A stretch of 64,000 nt of DNA. Origin: Streptomyces graminofaciens (GTDB lineage Bacteria > Actinomycetota > Actinomycetes > Streptomycetales > Streptomycetaceae). The notes beneath the pieces were generated by a model. It worked only from the letters and a program-made list of their open reading frames with translations. It was not told where the DNA came from and did no database searches. The stretch covers positions 9,706,501 through 9,770,500 of the forward strand of contig NZ_AP018448.1 in NCBI RefSeq assembly GCF_030294945.1, in the 5' to 3' direction. The stretch's first letter is position 1; each line of letters starts with the position of its first letter. Of the stretch, positions 31,919 to 40,118 are shown one piece after another. Made by a program: the position numbers and the translations under genes.

Positions 31919-32938
31919 GTGTCTCTTTCGTCCTTCGAGCGCTACCCCCTCCTCTTCGGGCCCTCACCGGTCCACCCGCTGGAGCGCCTGACCGCCCACC
32001 TCGGCGGCGCCTCCCTCTGGGCCAAGCGCGAGGACTGCAACTCCGGTATCGCGTACGGCGGCAACAAGACCCGCAAGCTGGAGTACCTCGTCGCCGACGC
32101 GCTCGCCCAGGGTTGCGACACCCTCGTCTCCATCGGCGGTGTGCAGTCCAACCACACCCGCCAGGTCGCCGCCGTCGCCGCCCGTGCCGGGCTCAAGTGC
32201 GTGCTCGTACAGGAGAGTTGGGTCGAGTGGCCCGACGCCGTGTACGACAAGGTCGGCAACATCCTGATCAGCCGGCTGGCCGGTGCCGAGGTGCGACTCG
32301 TCCAGGCCGGCTTCGACATCGGCTTCAAGGAGAGCTGGGACCTGGCGCTCAGGGAGGTCGAGGAGAGCGGCGGCAAGCCGTACGCCATCCCGGCCGGAGC
32401 CTCCGACCACCCCCTCGGCGGCCTCGGCTTCGCCGGCTGGGCGTACGAAGTGGCCGAGCAGGAGCGGGAGTTGGGCGTCTTCTTCGACACGGTGATCGTG
32501 TGCTCGGTGACCGGCTCGACCCAGGCCGGTATGGTCGCCGGCTTCGCCGCGCTGGAGGAGGCGGGCGGACGGCCGCGCCGGGTCCTCGGCATCGACGCCT
32601 CGGCGAAGCCGGCCCCCACCCGCGAGCAGATCGCCCGCATCGCGCAGAACACCGGTCAACTCATCGGGCTCAAGCGGGACTTGACCGTGGCCGACGTCGA
32701 GTTGGACGAGCGCTATCACGGGGGGATCTACGGCGTCCCGGACGACGCCACCCTCGTGGCCATGCAGCTCGCCGCGCGCACCGAAGGCATGATCACCGAC
32801 CCCGTGTACGAGGGGAAGTCGATGGCCGGGATGGTCGACCTGGTCGAGCGCGGCGAGATCGGGCGGGAGTCCACCGTGCTCTACGCCCACCTCGGCGGAC
32901 AGCCCGCGCTGAACGCGTACAGCGGGGTGATCCAGTGA
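31919..32938 (+). CDS. acdS: 1-aminocyclopropane-1-carboxylate (ACC) deaminase
   Basis: A 339-residue PLP enzyme that opens ACC, the plant ethylene precursor, to alpha-ketobutyrate and ammonia. The PLP Lys is in [13 protein letters not shown] (about residue 50), followed by [18 protein letters not shown] and the phosphate-binding [18 protein letters not shown] and LYAHLGG near residues 295 and 322 fit ACC deaminases rather than D-cysteine desulfhydrases, which share the fold. GTG start. Downstream of and probably controlled by the adjacent GntR protein. ACC deaminase is typical of plant-associated bacteria. Confidence 0.88.
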   Translation: MSLSSFERYPLLFGPSPVHPLERLTAHLGGASLWAKREDCNSGIAYGGNKTRKLEYLVADALAQGCDTLVSIGGVQSNHTRQVAAVAARAGLKCVLVQESWVEWPDAVYDKVGNILISRLAGAEVRLVQAGFDIGFKESWDLALREVEESGGKPYAIPAGASDHPLGGLGFAGWAYEVAEQERELGVFFDTVIVCSVTGSTQAGMVAGFAALEEAGGRPRRVLGIDASAKPAPTREQIARIAQNTGQLIGLKRDLTVADVELDERYHGGIYGVPDDATLVAMQLAARTEGMITDPVYEGKSMAGMVDLVERGEIGRESTVLYAHLGGQPALNAYSGVIQ

Positions 32939-33206
32939 CCTCGGCCGCGCTGCTGCGGGGCTGACCCGGACCCGGCTCCCGCCGGAGCCCGTCGCCGGCC
33001 GGACACGGTGCGCGGCGTGTGGGCGGACGATCGCGGGGGTGGCCGGGCGGCGAGCGGGTCGAGCCGATGGTCCCCGTCGTCGGGAGACGCTCGATGTGCT
33101 CTCCCATCAGGCGGACGCGGGGGTCGGATACCGCGAGAACCCCGACGACGTACTGGCCCGGCACCTCGGCGGGTGCCGCTGGTGCCGAAGATATGGCCGA
33201 GGTGAC
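32939..33206. other. Intergenic stretch between acdS and the TerD gene, no gene assigned
   Basis: About 270 bp. Open frames exist on both strands but none has a good start, conserved wording or codon pattern different from chance. One plus-strand frame reads DVLARHLGGCRWCRRYG, faintly like a Cys-rich zinc motif, but runs on into the opposite gene. Possibly gene debris. Confidence 0.5.
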
Positions 33207-33240
33207 CACAGGCGGGTGTGGGCGCCCGCACCCGCCTGTG
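33207..33240. terminator. Bidirectional terminator between acdS and TerD gene
   Basis: A 12-bp stem CACAGGCGGGTG with its complement and an inner GGGC/GCCC pair, ending 4 bases from the convergent stop codon. Confidence 0.88.
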
Positions 33241-33244
33241 ATCC

Positions 33245-34477
33245 TCAGAGCGACTGGGCCGCCGGCTTCACCATCCCTCTGACCGTGCGGGACTTCACGA
33301 AGTCGCCCATGGCCGTCATCTCCCACTCGCCGGAGAACTGCTTGATCAGCTTGGCCATCATCACGCCGGTCTGCGGCTCGGCGTTGGTGAGGTCGAAGCG
33401 GACCAGTTCCTCGCCGGTGGCGGCGTCGAGGAGGCGGCAGTAGGCCTTGGCGACCTCGGTGAACTTCTGGCCGGAGAAGGAGTTGACCGTGAAGACCAGG
33501 CCGGTGACGTCCTGGGGGAGGCGGCCGAGGTCGACCACGATCACCTCGTCGTCCCCGCCGCCCTCGCCCGTGAGGTTGTCCCCGGAGTGCTTGATCGCGC
33601 CGTTCACGATCGACAGCTTGCCGAAGTAGCAGCTGTCGATGTGGTTGCGCTGCGGGCCGTACGCGATGACGGACGCGTCGAGGTCGATGTCCTTGCCCCG
33701 GTACGCCGGCTCCCAGCCGAGGCCCATCTTGACCTGGGAGAGGAAGGGGCGGCCGCCCTTGACCAGGGAGACCGTCTGGTTCTTCTGGAGGCTGACGCGG
33801 CCCTTGTCGAGGTTGATCTTGCCGGAGCCGGGCGCGGGGGCGGCGGGCGCGGCCGGAGGGGCGGCGGGCACCGGGGGCGCGGCCGCGAGGCGTGGGTCCA
33901 GGGGCGGGGCCGGCGGGGTCACCGGGGCCTGGACGGTGGGCGCGGGTGGGGCGACCGGGGCAGCGGGGGCCGCCGGTTCCTCCACCGTGACGCCGAAGTC
34001 CGTCGCGATGCCGGCGAGGCCGTTGGCGTACCCCTGGCCGACCGCGCGGGCCTTCCACACGCCGTTGCGCAGATAGATCTCGACGACCACCAGGGCGGTC
34101 TCCGTGCCCAGCTGGGGCGGGGTGAACGTGGCGATCACCGAGCCGTCGTCCGCGCTGCGGATCGTGGCCGTGGGCTCGATGCCCTGGAAGGTCTGGCCCG
34201 CCGCGTCGGGGCTGGCGGTGACGACGATCTTCTCGATGCCCGGCGGGACGGCCGTCGTGTCGACCGTGATCGAGTCGGGGGTCGTGCCGCCGCCGGAGCG
34301 GTACGTCACGCCGGGGCCGGTCGGCTGGTTGTAGAAGATGAAGTCGTCGTCCGAGCGCACCTTGCCGTCGGCGGTGAGCAGCAGGCCCGATACGTCGAGC
34401 CGCACGGGGGCGGCGACGTCCACCGCGACGCGGGCGACGGGCAGCGGGGTGTTCGAGCCGGGGGTCATAGCTGTCAT
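33245..34477 (-). CDS. Double TerD-domain protein (tellurium resistance/stress family)
   Basis: A 410-residue cytoplasmic protein. Two calcium-binding TerD/vWA-like folds flank a Pro/Ala-rich linker (residues 165-225). Domain 1 has KVRSDDDFIFYNQPTGPGVTYRSGG and VVVEIYLRNGVWKARAVGQGYANGL. Domain 2 has LSQVKMGLGWEPAYRGKDIDLDASVIAYG, HSGDNLTGEGGGDDEVIVVDLGRLP and VKAYCRLLDAATGEELVRFDL-type strands. TerD proteins bind calcium and are linked to tellurite, phage or differentiation responses; no ter operon is nearby. Start ATG 34477 (MTAMTPGSN) or 34468; neither has a strong ribosome binding site. Confidence 0.88.
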   Translation of the reverse strand: MTAMTPGSNTPLPVARVAVDVAAPVRLDVSGLLLTADGKVRSDDDFIFYNQPTGPGVTYRSGGGTTPDSITVDTTAVPPGIEKIVVTASPDAAGQTFQGIEPTATIRSADDGSVIATFTPPQLGTETALVVVEIYLRNGVWKARAVGQGYANGLAGIATDFGVTVEEPAAPAAPVAPPAPTVQAPVTPPAPPLDPRLAAAPPVPAAPPAAPAAPAPGSGKINLDKGRVSLQKNQTVSLVKGGRPFLSQVKMGLGWEPAYRGKDIDLDASVIAYGPQRNHIDSCYFGKLSIVNGAIKHSGDNLTGEGGGDDEVIVVDLGRLPQDVTGLVFTVNSFSGQKFTEVAKAYCRLLDAATGEELVRFDLTNAEPQTGVMMAKLIKQFSGEWEMTAMGDFVKSRTVRGMVKPAAQSL

Positions 34478-34622
34478 GCCTGGTGAACGATGCAAGCGGC
34501 TTTGCCGTTCCCTTACCCGACGCCGTTCGGGTCAACGGTTGCCGTGGACGTCCAGCACGGGGCCGCGGCGAACACGACGATGGACGGGCCCTTTCGGTAC
34601 CCGCCCACCTCACACGTGCGTC

Positions 34623-35432
34623 TCAGTACGGCCAGATCGGGGGATCGCTCACGAAGTGGCCGCCGAGGTTGGCGTGGGCCACGTTCCCGGGGTCCAGCTC
34701 GCCCTGCTCGGCGATGAGCTTCTCGGCGTACGGCTCGGAGTCGTCCTGCGGTTCGTAGCCGAGGGCGCGGGCGCTCGACAGGTCCCACCACAGGCGGGTG
34801 TTGGCGGAGGAGCCGTAGACGACGGTGTGGCCGACGTGCTCGGCGGTCAGGGCAGCGTGGAGGAGACGGGCGCCGTCGGCCGGGCTCATCCAGAGGGAGA
34901 GCATGCGCACGCTCGTGGGCTCGGGGAAGCAGGAGCCGATACGCACGGAGACGGTCTCCAGGCCGTGCTTGTCCCAGTAGAACTGGGCGAGGTCCTCGCC
35001 GAAGGACTTGGACAGACCGTAGAAGGTGTCCGGGCGGTGCGGGGTGTCGACGGGGATCAGGGGGTCGTCGCCCTGCGGGCGCGGCGTGAAGCCGACCGCG
35101 TGGTTGGAGGAGGCGAAGACGATCCGCCCGACGCCCTCCGCATGGGCCGCCTCGTACAGGTTGTACGTCCCCTCGATGTTGGCCTTGAGGATCTTCTCGA
35201 AGGAGGCTTCCAGGGAGATGCCCGCGAGGTGGATGATCGCGTCGACGCCCCGTACGGCCTCGCGCAGGGCCGCCTTGTCGGCGAGGTCGGCGACGATCGC
35301 GTCCGGCTCGCCCTCGATCGGGCGCAGATCGAGCAGGCGCAGCTCGTAGCCGTACTCCGGGAGCAGCTCCCGCATCAGCGTGCCGAGGCCGCCGGCGGCG
35401 CCGGTGAGCAGAACGGTGCGGGGAGCGGGCAT
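34623..35432 (-). CDS. udh: Uronate dehydrogenase (NAD-dependent, SDR/epimerase fold)
   Basis: A 269-residue extended short-chain dehydrogenase. The nucleotide motif is TGAAGGLG (residues 9-16), the active site YGLSKSFGE (Tyr-x3-Lys, about 134-138), with FASSNHAVGF and RIGSCFPEPTSVRML characteristic of uronate dehydrogenases. It oxidises galacturonate or glucuronate to the aldaric acid lactone. ATG 35432 is chosen because AAGGAG lies 8 nt upstream. Divergent from kdgD, the enzyme two steps later in the oxidative galacturonate route, across a spacer with shared inverted repeats. Confidence 0.82.
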   Translation of the reverse strand: MPAPRTVLLTGAAGGLGTLMRELLPEYGYELRLLDLRPIEGEPDAIVADLADKAALREAVRGVDAIIHLAGISLEASFEKILKANIEGTYNLYEAAHAEGVGRIVFASSNHAVGFTPRPQGDDPLIPVDTPHRPDTFYGLSKSFGEDLAQFYWDKHGLETVSVRIGSCFPEPTSVRMLSLWMSPADGARLLHAALTAEHVGHTVVYGSSANTRLWWDLSSARALGYEPQDDSEPYAEKLIAEQGELDPGNVAHANLGGHFVSDPPIWPY

Positions 35433-35470
35433 CCTCGGGTCTCCTTGCATCGTCAACCGTGCACATGTAC

Positions 35471-35493
35471 GTCCATGATTCACATTCGTGGAC
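35471..35493. promoter_or_regulatory. Inverted repeat GTCCATGA-N7-TCGTGGAC upstream of udh
   Basis: Eight-bp arms with one mismatch, 38 bp before the udh start codon. GTCCAT/ATGGAC recurs at 35605-35623 nearer kdgD, suggesting one regulator for both genes. Confidence 0.5.
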
Positions 35494-35637
35494 ACGCTAG
35501 GGAGTGCGGGACTCGTGCGTCAAGTGTGGCGCGGAGGTGAGGGATCCGCTGGCGTGTCGGGGGTCGGTCCGCTTGACCGGCCCCGAGAGGGCGTCTTAGC
35601 GTGGTCATGTTCATGAATATGGACGCTGGTCAGGCAC

Positions 35638-35709
35638 ATGGACCGCATGGGCCGTATGGGCCGCATGTGTCGTATGGACCGTATGGACCGCATGGACCGC
35701 GTGGACTGA
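35638..35709 (+). CDS. Candidate leader peptide of Met-Asp/Gly-Arg repeats upstream of kdgD
   Basis: A 23-codon frame made of tandem 9-bp repeats (ATGGACCGC and variants), giving MDR/MGR triplets and stopping 33 bp before the kdgD start. A second frame over the same DNA (35607-35717, 36 codons) gives repeated GPH/GPY. Neither has a clear ribosome binding site. It may be only a DNA repeat. Confidence 0.25.
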   Translation: MDRMGRMGRMCRMDRMDRMDRVD

Positions 35710-35742
35710 ACACCTGAACCGCACATGGACTTGGGAGAGCCC

Positions 35743-36738
35743 GTGACCTCAGCCCCGCTCGCCGCCCGCCTCAGCGTCCCCAGCGGGCCGCTGTTCTTCC
35801 CCGTCACGGCGTACGGCCCGGACGGCACGGTCGACCTCGTCGCGTTCCGCGCGCATGTGCGCCAGGGCGTCGAGGCCGGTGCCGCCGCCGTCTTCGCCTG
35901 CTGCGGCACCGGGGAGTTCCACGCGCTCACGCCCGAGGAGTTCCAGGAGTGCGTACGGGCGGCGGTGGCGGAGACGGCCGGGCGGGTGCCCGTCGTGGCC
36001 GGCGCGGGTTACGGCACCGCGCTCGCCGTGCGCTACGCCCGCCTCGCCGAGGAGGCGGGCGCCGACGGACTGCTCGCCATGCCGCCGTACCTCGTCGTGG
36101 CGCCGCAGGAGGGGCTGCTGCGGCACTACCGCGCGCTGGCCGCCGCGACCTCGCTCCCCGTGATCGTCTACCAGCGCGACAACGCCGTGTTCACACCGGA
36201 GACGGTGGTCGAGCTGGCCCGCACGGAGGGGATCGTCGGCCTCAAGGACGGCGTCGGCGACCTGGACCTGATGCAGCGGATCGTGAGCGCGGTGCGGAGC
36301 GAGGCGCCGGCTGACGGGCCGGGTGAGGGGCTGGACGGGGCGCCGGATGACTTCCTCTACTTCAACGGGCTGCCGACCGCCGAGCTGACCCAGCCCGCGT
36401 ACCGTGGCCTCGGCGTCACGCTGTACTCGTCGGCCGTGTTCTGCTTCGTGCCGGAGATCGCGCTGGCGTTCCACGAGGCGCTGCGGTCGGGCGACGAGGC
36501 GTTGGTGCGGCGGCTCCTCGACGGTTTCTACCGGCCCTTCGTCGAACTCCGCTCCCAGGGGCGCGGCTACGCGGTGTCGCTGGTGAAGGCCGGGGTACGG
36601 CTACGGGGGTTGGACGTGGGAGAGGTACGGCCGCCGCTGCACGAGCCGGCCGGGGAACACGTCGAGCGGCTGGGCCGGTTGATCGAGCGCGGGTACGCGC
36701 TGCTGGAGGAGCAAGAGAAGGTGCGGGAGGACAAGTGA
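35743..36738 (+). CDS. kdgD: 5-dehydro-4-deoxyglucarate dehydratase
   Basis: A 331-residue DHDPS-superfamily TIM barrel that dehydrates and decarboxylates 5-keto-4-deoxyglucarate to alpha-ketoglutarate semialdehyde. Family marks: FACCGTGEFHALTPEEF, MPPYLVVAPQEGL, VIVYQRDNAVFTPETV (Tyr), the Schiff-base Lys in GIVGLKDGVGDLDLMQRIV, and NGLPTAELTQPAYRGLGVTLYSSAVFCFVPE. GTG 35743 is chosen because GGGAGAG lies 4-10 nt upstream; ATG 35725 is an alternative. The stop overlaps the next gene's GTG by 4 bp, coupling it to an uncharacterised protein. Confidence 0.88.
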   Translation: MTSAPLAARLSVPSGPLFFPVTAYGPDGTVDLVAFRAHVRQGVEAGAAAVFACCGTGEFHALTPEEFQECVRAAVAETAGRVPVVAGAGYGTALAVRYARLAEEAGADGLLAMPPYLVVAPQEGLLRHYRALAAATSLPVIVYQRDNAVFTPETVVELARTEGIVGLKDGVGDLDLMQRIVSAVRSEAPADGPGEGLDGAPDDFLYFNGLPTAELTQPAYRGLGVTLYSSAVFCFVPEIALAFHEALRSGDEALVRRLLDGFYRPFVELRSQGRGYAVSLVKAGVRLRGLDVGEVRPPLHEPAGEHVERLGRLIERGYALLEEQEKVREDK

Positions 36739-37907
36739 AGGCGTCGACGTTCGTCTACCCCTGGGACGTGGTCGGGGACCCGGCGGCCGCGGAACTGATC
36801 GCCGGGCTGGGCGTACGGCAGGTGACCCTCGCCTCCGCGTACCACTCCACACGCGCGCTCACCCCCCGGCACCCCCGCCACCGCATCGTCACCGCCGAGC
36901 ACGCGGCCGTGCTGTACCCCGTCGGCGAGCGCTGGGAGGGTCGTACGCTGCGGCCGTACGCGGCGGGGGAGTGGGCGCCCGGCGACGCGTTCGGGGAGGC
37001 GGCCGAGGCACTGTCGTCCGTCGGCCTGGAGGTGCACACCTGGGTGGTCCTCGCGCACAACTCCCGGATGGGCGCGGAGCATCCGTCGACGTCGGTGGTC
37101 AACGCGTACGGGGACCGGTATCCGTGGGCGCCCTGCATCGCGCAGCCGGCGACGCGGGAGTACCTCGTGGATCTGGCCGTCGAGGCCGCGGTCCGGCCCG
37201 GAGCGCTGGGCACCGAGCTGGAGTCCCTGGGCTGGTACGGCATCTCTCATCTGCACGCCCACGACAAGACGGGCGGGGTGGGGCTCGGGGACGCCGGTCA
37301 GTACCTGATGTCGCTGTGCTTCTGCGGGACCTGCCGGGACGGGTACGAGGGTGTCGGCCTGTCCGCCGACGCGCTGGCGGCGGCCGTCCGTGACGCCCTG
37401 GAGCCGGTGTGGCGGGGCGAGGTGGCCGACGAGGGCTGGGCGTCGGTGGAGAAGCTGCTCGGTGCGGAGCGGGCGGCGGGTACGCGGGTGTGGCGGGACG
37501 GGGTCGCGCGTTCCTTGCAGGAGGCGGCGGTGACGGCGGTACGGGCGGCCGCGCCTTCGGGTTTCCAGGTGCTGCTGCACGCCGATCCGTTGACGTATCG
37601 CTGTGGGGCGAACCCCGGGGTGGACGCCTCGCACATCCTCGAGGTGGCCGACGGGGTGGTTGTGCCGTGTGCGGGTGGGGTGGGGGCGGTGGCCGCGTTC
37701 GCGGAGGCGAGGGCGGCGGCTGCCGGGCCGGTGTTGGCCGCCAACTTCCCTGTCGTGTCGGGGATGGGCGGGAGCCCGGCGACGTTGGCGGAGGACGCGG
37801 TGCGGGCGGCATCCGTGGGGGCGACGGAACTGCGGCTCTATCACGTGGGGTTGGCGTCGGACGGGGATCTGGGGGTTGTGCGGGGGGCGTTGGCGGAGGT
37901 GGGGTGA
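36735..37907 (+). CDS. Uncharacterised TIM-barrel-like protein coupled to kdgD
   Basis: A 390-residue soluble protein, GTG start inside the GTGA overlap with kdgD. It opens KASTFVYPWDVVGDPAAAELIAGLGVRQVTLASAYHS, which looks like the first strands of a barrel, and contains VHTWVVLAHNSRMG, CIAQPATREYLVDLAVEAAV, GWYGISHLHAHDKTGGVGLG and the Cys motif SLCFCGTCRDGYEG, followed by a helical C-terminal half. I know similar reading only as putative glycosidase-like hypotheticals. Context suggests a role with uronic or aldaric acids. It could be the missing lactone-opening or aldarate step, but nothing in the sequence proves this. Confidence 0.6.
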   Translation: MKASTFVYPWDVVGDPAAAELIAGLGVRQVTLASAYHSTRALTPRHPRHRIVTAEHAAVLYPVGERWEGRTLRPYAAGEWAPGDAFGEAAEALSSVGLEVHTWVVLAHNSRMGAEHPSTSVVNAYGDRYPWAPCIAQPATREYLVDLAVEAAVRPGALGTELESLGWYGISHLHAHDKTGGVGLGDAGQYLMSLCFCGTCRDGYEGVGLSADALAAAVRDALEPVWRGEVADEGWASVEKLLGAERAAGTRVWRDGVARSLQEAAVTAVRAAAPSGFQVLLHADPLTYRCGANPGVDASHILEVADGVVVPCAGGVGAVAAFAEARAAAAGPVLAANFPVVSGMGGSPATLAEDAVRAASVGATELRLYHVGLASDGDLGVVRGALAEVG

Positions 37908-37925
37908 TCCGAAGGGTTCCGCCTT

Positions 37926-38066
37926 GCTCGCGCAGTTGCTTTTCAGGGGCGCGGGGAACCGCGCGACAAGCCCCACCGGGCGGCGGCCGACACACCTTCC
38001 CCGGGGTCTGGGTGCGTGGCCCCCAGGGACGGGACGGGCAGGGGCGGCGGGGGCGACGAAGCTCTC
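37926..38066. repeat. Streptomyces intergenic repeat (copy of the family at 26.8-27.2 kb)
   Basis: GCTTGCTCGCGCAGTTGCTT...GGGGCGCGGGGAACCGCG forms an imperfect hairpin (about 37926-37970). It is followed by GGGACGGGCAGGGGCGGCGG, which is near-identical to a block at 27196-27220. It lies between the convergent 390-residue gene and the MFS gene and may act as terminator. Confidence 0.7.
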
Positions 38067-39314
38067 TCAGGACGATGTCCGTGCGGAGGCATTCGGCCCC
38101 CGCCACCACCCCCGTCCCCACACCAGCCCACCCACCGGCACCACACACGCCACCCCCACCCCCACCAACAACCCCCGCACCTCCGCCACTTCGACCAGCG
38201 CCGCCCCCACCGCCATCCCCACCGCCGTCGGCGCCAGCAGCACCGTGTTGGCCGTCGCGGCAACCCGCCCCAGCAACTCGGGCGGAGCCTCCCGCTGGAC
38301 CGCCGTGAACGCGGCGATCAGTACGCACGGCAGCCCGACACCGATCGCCGCGGCGCAGGCGAGGGCCACCACGTCGTGGGGCAGCGCGCGGAGCGCCATG
38401 GCGAGGCCCGTCAGGGTGATCCCGTACGCGGCGAAGCGGCGTTCGCCGAGCCGCCGCAGCAGGGGCCCCGCCGCCAGACCGATCGCCACCGAGCCCGCTC
38501 CCTGCGCCACATACAGGAGACCCGCGTAGGCGGGGGTGTGGCCCAGGGACTCCACCAGCGCGTACACGGCCGCTCCGTTGACTCCGGAGAGCAGCATCGT
38601 CGCGCCACCGGCGAGGACCAGGGGGCGCAGCCGCCCGTGGTGCCACAGAAAGCGGGCGCCCTCCGCCGTGCGGGTGCGCCAGCCCGTCACCGGCGGCGTC
38701 GGCTCCGGCTCCCGGACGCGGAGCGAGGCGTACACTCCCGCCGCCGCCACGAACGTGGTCGCGTCCAGCAGTACCACCGTCGCGCCGCCGTACGCCGTGT
38801 AGAGGCCCGCGCCCGCCAGGGGCGCCAGCAGCTTCATGCCCTCGTTGGCCGTCATGCGCAGCCCGTTGAAGTCGCCCAGCAACGCCTTGTCCACGGCCGT
38901 GGCGACCAGCGCCGACTCGGCCGCGTCCTGGACGACGCCCGCCGCGCCGTACACCAACAGGACCGGGAAGAGGAGCCAGAGAGCGGCCCGCGAGTCCACG
39001 GTGACGAGGGGGAGGAGCAGGGCCGCCAGGGCCAGGTTCGTCCAGATGAGCAAGGGGCGGCGGCGCACTCGGTCCGCGAGTGTGCCGAGGAGCGGGCCGG
39101 TGAGGGTGGGGGCCCAGAGCGCGAACGCGCACAGTGCCGCCAGGCCGTCCGAGCCCGTGAGGTCCTTGACCCAGACGCCCGCCACCAGCCACATCGCCGA
39201 CGAACCGAAGCCCGAGACGACCACCGCACCCAGATACGGCCCCGCGTCACGGTCCTTGAGGACGCGCGCCACCGCCCAGGTCCCCCGTGCCCGCCGTGCC
39301 TTCGTGTCTGTCAT
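38067..39314 (-). CDS. Major facilitator superfamily transporter
   Basis: A 415-residue protein with about twelve hydrophobic segments. The loop between helices 2 and 3 carries GTLADRVRRRPLLIWTN, and the second half repeats LAAGPLLRRLGERRFAAYG. It resembles the MFS_3/enterobactin-exporter-like efflux group in Streptomyces. The substrate is unknown. ATG 39314 (MTDTKARRARG) is chosen over a long upstream frame that lacks hydrophobic or conserved content. Divergent neighbours are a TetR gene and a hydrolase gene, so it may be an efflux pump under that TetR. Confidence 0.88.
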   Translation of the reverse strand: MTDTKARRARGTWAVARVLKDRDAGPYLGAVVVSGFGSSAMWLVAGVWVKDLTGSDGLAALCAFALWAPTLTGPLLGTLADRVRRRPLLIWTNLALAALLLPLVTVDSRAALWLLFPVLLVYGAAGVVQDAAESALVATAVDKALLGDFNGLRMTANEGMKLLAPLAGAGLYTAYGGATVVLLDATTFVAAAGVYASLRVREPEPTPPVTGWRTRTAEGARFLWHHGRLRPLVLAGGATMLLSGVNGAAVYALVESLGHTPAYAGLLYVAQGAGSVAIGLAAGPLLRRLGERRFAAYGITLTGLAMALRALPHDVVALACAAAIGVGLPCVLIAAFTAVQREAPPELLGRVAATANTVLLAPTAVGMAVGAALVEVAEVRGLLVGVGVACVVPVGGLVWGRGWWRGPNASARTSS

Positions 39315-39364
39315 GGCAGGTGATCGTGGCGCTAAGGCGCCGCCGCGCGGATCGGGCAAGTGCC

Positions 39365-39997
39365 CTAGAACACCGAGTCGTCGCGTTGCCGGAGCCGGGA
39401 CGCCAACCCCTCGAAATAGCTGCGGTGTACGGCGGTCAGGTCCACCTGTTCGGGGTCCAGGAGCCACAGCAGATGGGCCCCCTCGATGAACGCGGCCGTC
39501 TCCGCGGCCAGGGTCGCCGGGTCCAGGTCGGCGCGGGCCGAACCGTCGGCCACCGCGCGCGTGAACAGGGAGACCAGATGGGCCCGCAGCGCCCGGCCGC
39601 GGTCCCGGAACCAGGTGTGGAGCCCGGAACCGGGCTCCAGGTTCTCCGCGGTGAGGGTGGTGTGCAGGGCGGCCAGCTCGCGTTCGGTGGCGGCGGTGTG
39701 CTCGGCGTCCCTCAGGAACCAGTCGAAGGCCTGCTCAAGGGTGGGTTCGGCGTCCCGCGGGATGTCCAGCCGTGCCAGGGCGCGCCGGTCGGCCTCCTCC
39801 AGGACCGCTCGTACGAGTCCGTCCTTGCTGCCGAAGTGGTGGATGAGGGCGGACGGGGTGGCGCCGGCGCGCTCGGCGATCGCGGCCACTCCGGTGCCGC
39901 GCACCCCCTGCCGTGCGAACAGCTCGATCGCGGCGTCGACCATGGCGCGGCGACGCTCCACGCCCCGCTTCTGCACCTGCCCCTTGACTCCGGCCAT
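39365..39997 (-). CDS. TetR-family transcriptional regulator
   Basis: A 210-residue regulator. The N-terminal domain is RRRAMVDAAIELFARQGVRGTGVAAIAERAGATPSALIHHFGSKDGLVRAV (residues 12-62), the C-terminal ligand domain is helical with HTAATERELAALHTTLTAENLEPGSGLHTWF. It lies upstream of the MFS gene on the same strand (50-bp gap) and divergent from an alpha/beta hydrolase (121-bp spacer with three CGCCCCCT repeats), and may control both. Confidence 0.9.
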   Translation of the reverse strand: MAGVKGQVQKRGVERRRAMVDAAIELFARQGVRGTGVAAIAERAGATPSALIHHFGSKDGLVRAVLEEADRRALARLDIPRDAEPTLEQAFDWFLRDAEHTAATERELAALHTTLTAENLEPGSGLHTWFRDRGRALRAHLVSLFTRAVADGSARADLDPATLAAETAAFIEGAHLLWLLDPEQVDLTAVHRSYFEGLASRLRQRDDSVF

Positions 39998-40118
39998 GGG
40001 GATCAGGGTGCCCGTATCCGTCGATGGCGTCCAACTCGCCCCCTCGCCCCCTCGCCCCCTCGCGCACATGCGGGAAATCGGGTGCGGTCTCCGCGCCAAG
40101 TCATTATCTTGAACGGTC

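Larger units (their letters stand above)
35433..35742. other. Divergent control region between udh and kdgD
   Basis: 310 bp. It holds the inverted repeat GTCCATGA-N7-TCGTGGAC (35471-35493), the related GTCATG...ATGGAC (about 35605-35623), a run of 9-bp ATGGACCGC-type repeats (35638-35709) and two overlapping open leader frames over those repeats. The GTG at 35743 follows GGGAGAG. Confidence 0.75.

Noticed and set aside
32939..33206. Small gene between acdS and the TerD gene
   Set aside because: No frame has a convincing start, stop and conserved content; the best plus-strand frame runs into the opposite gene.
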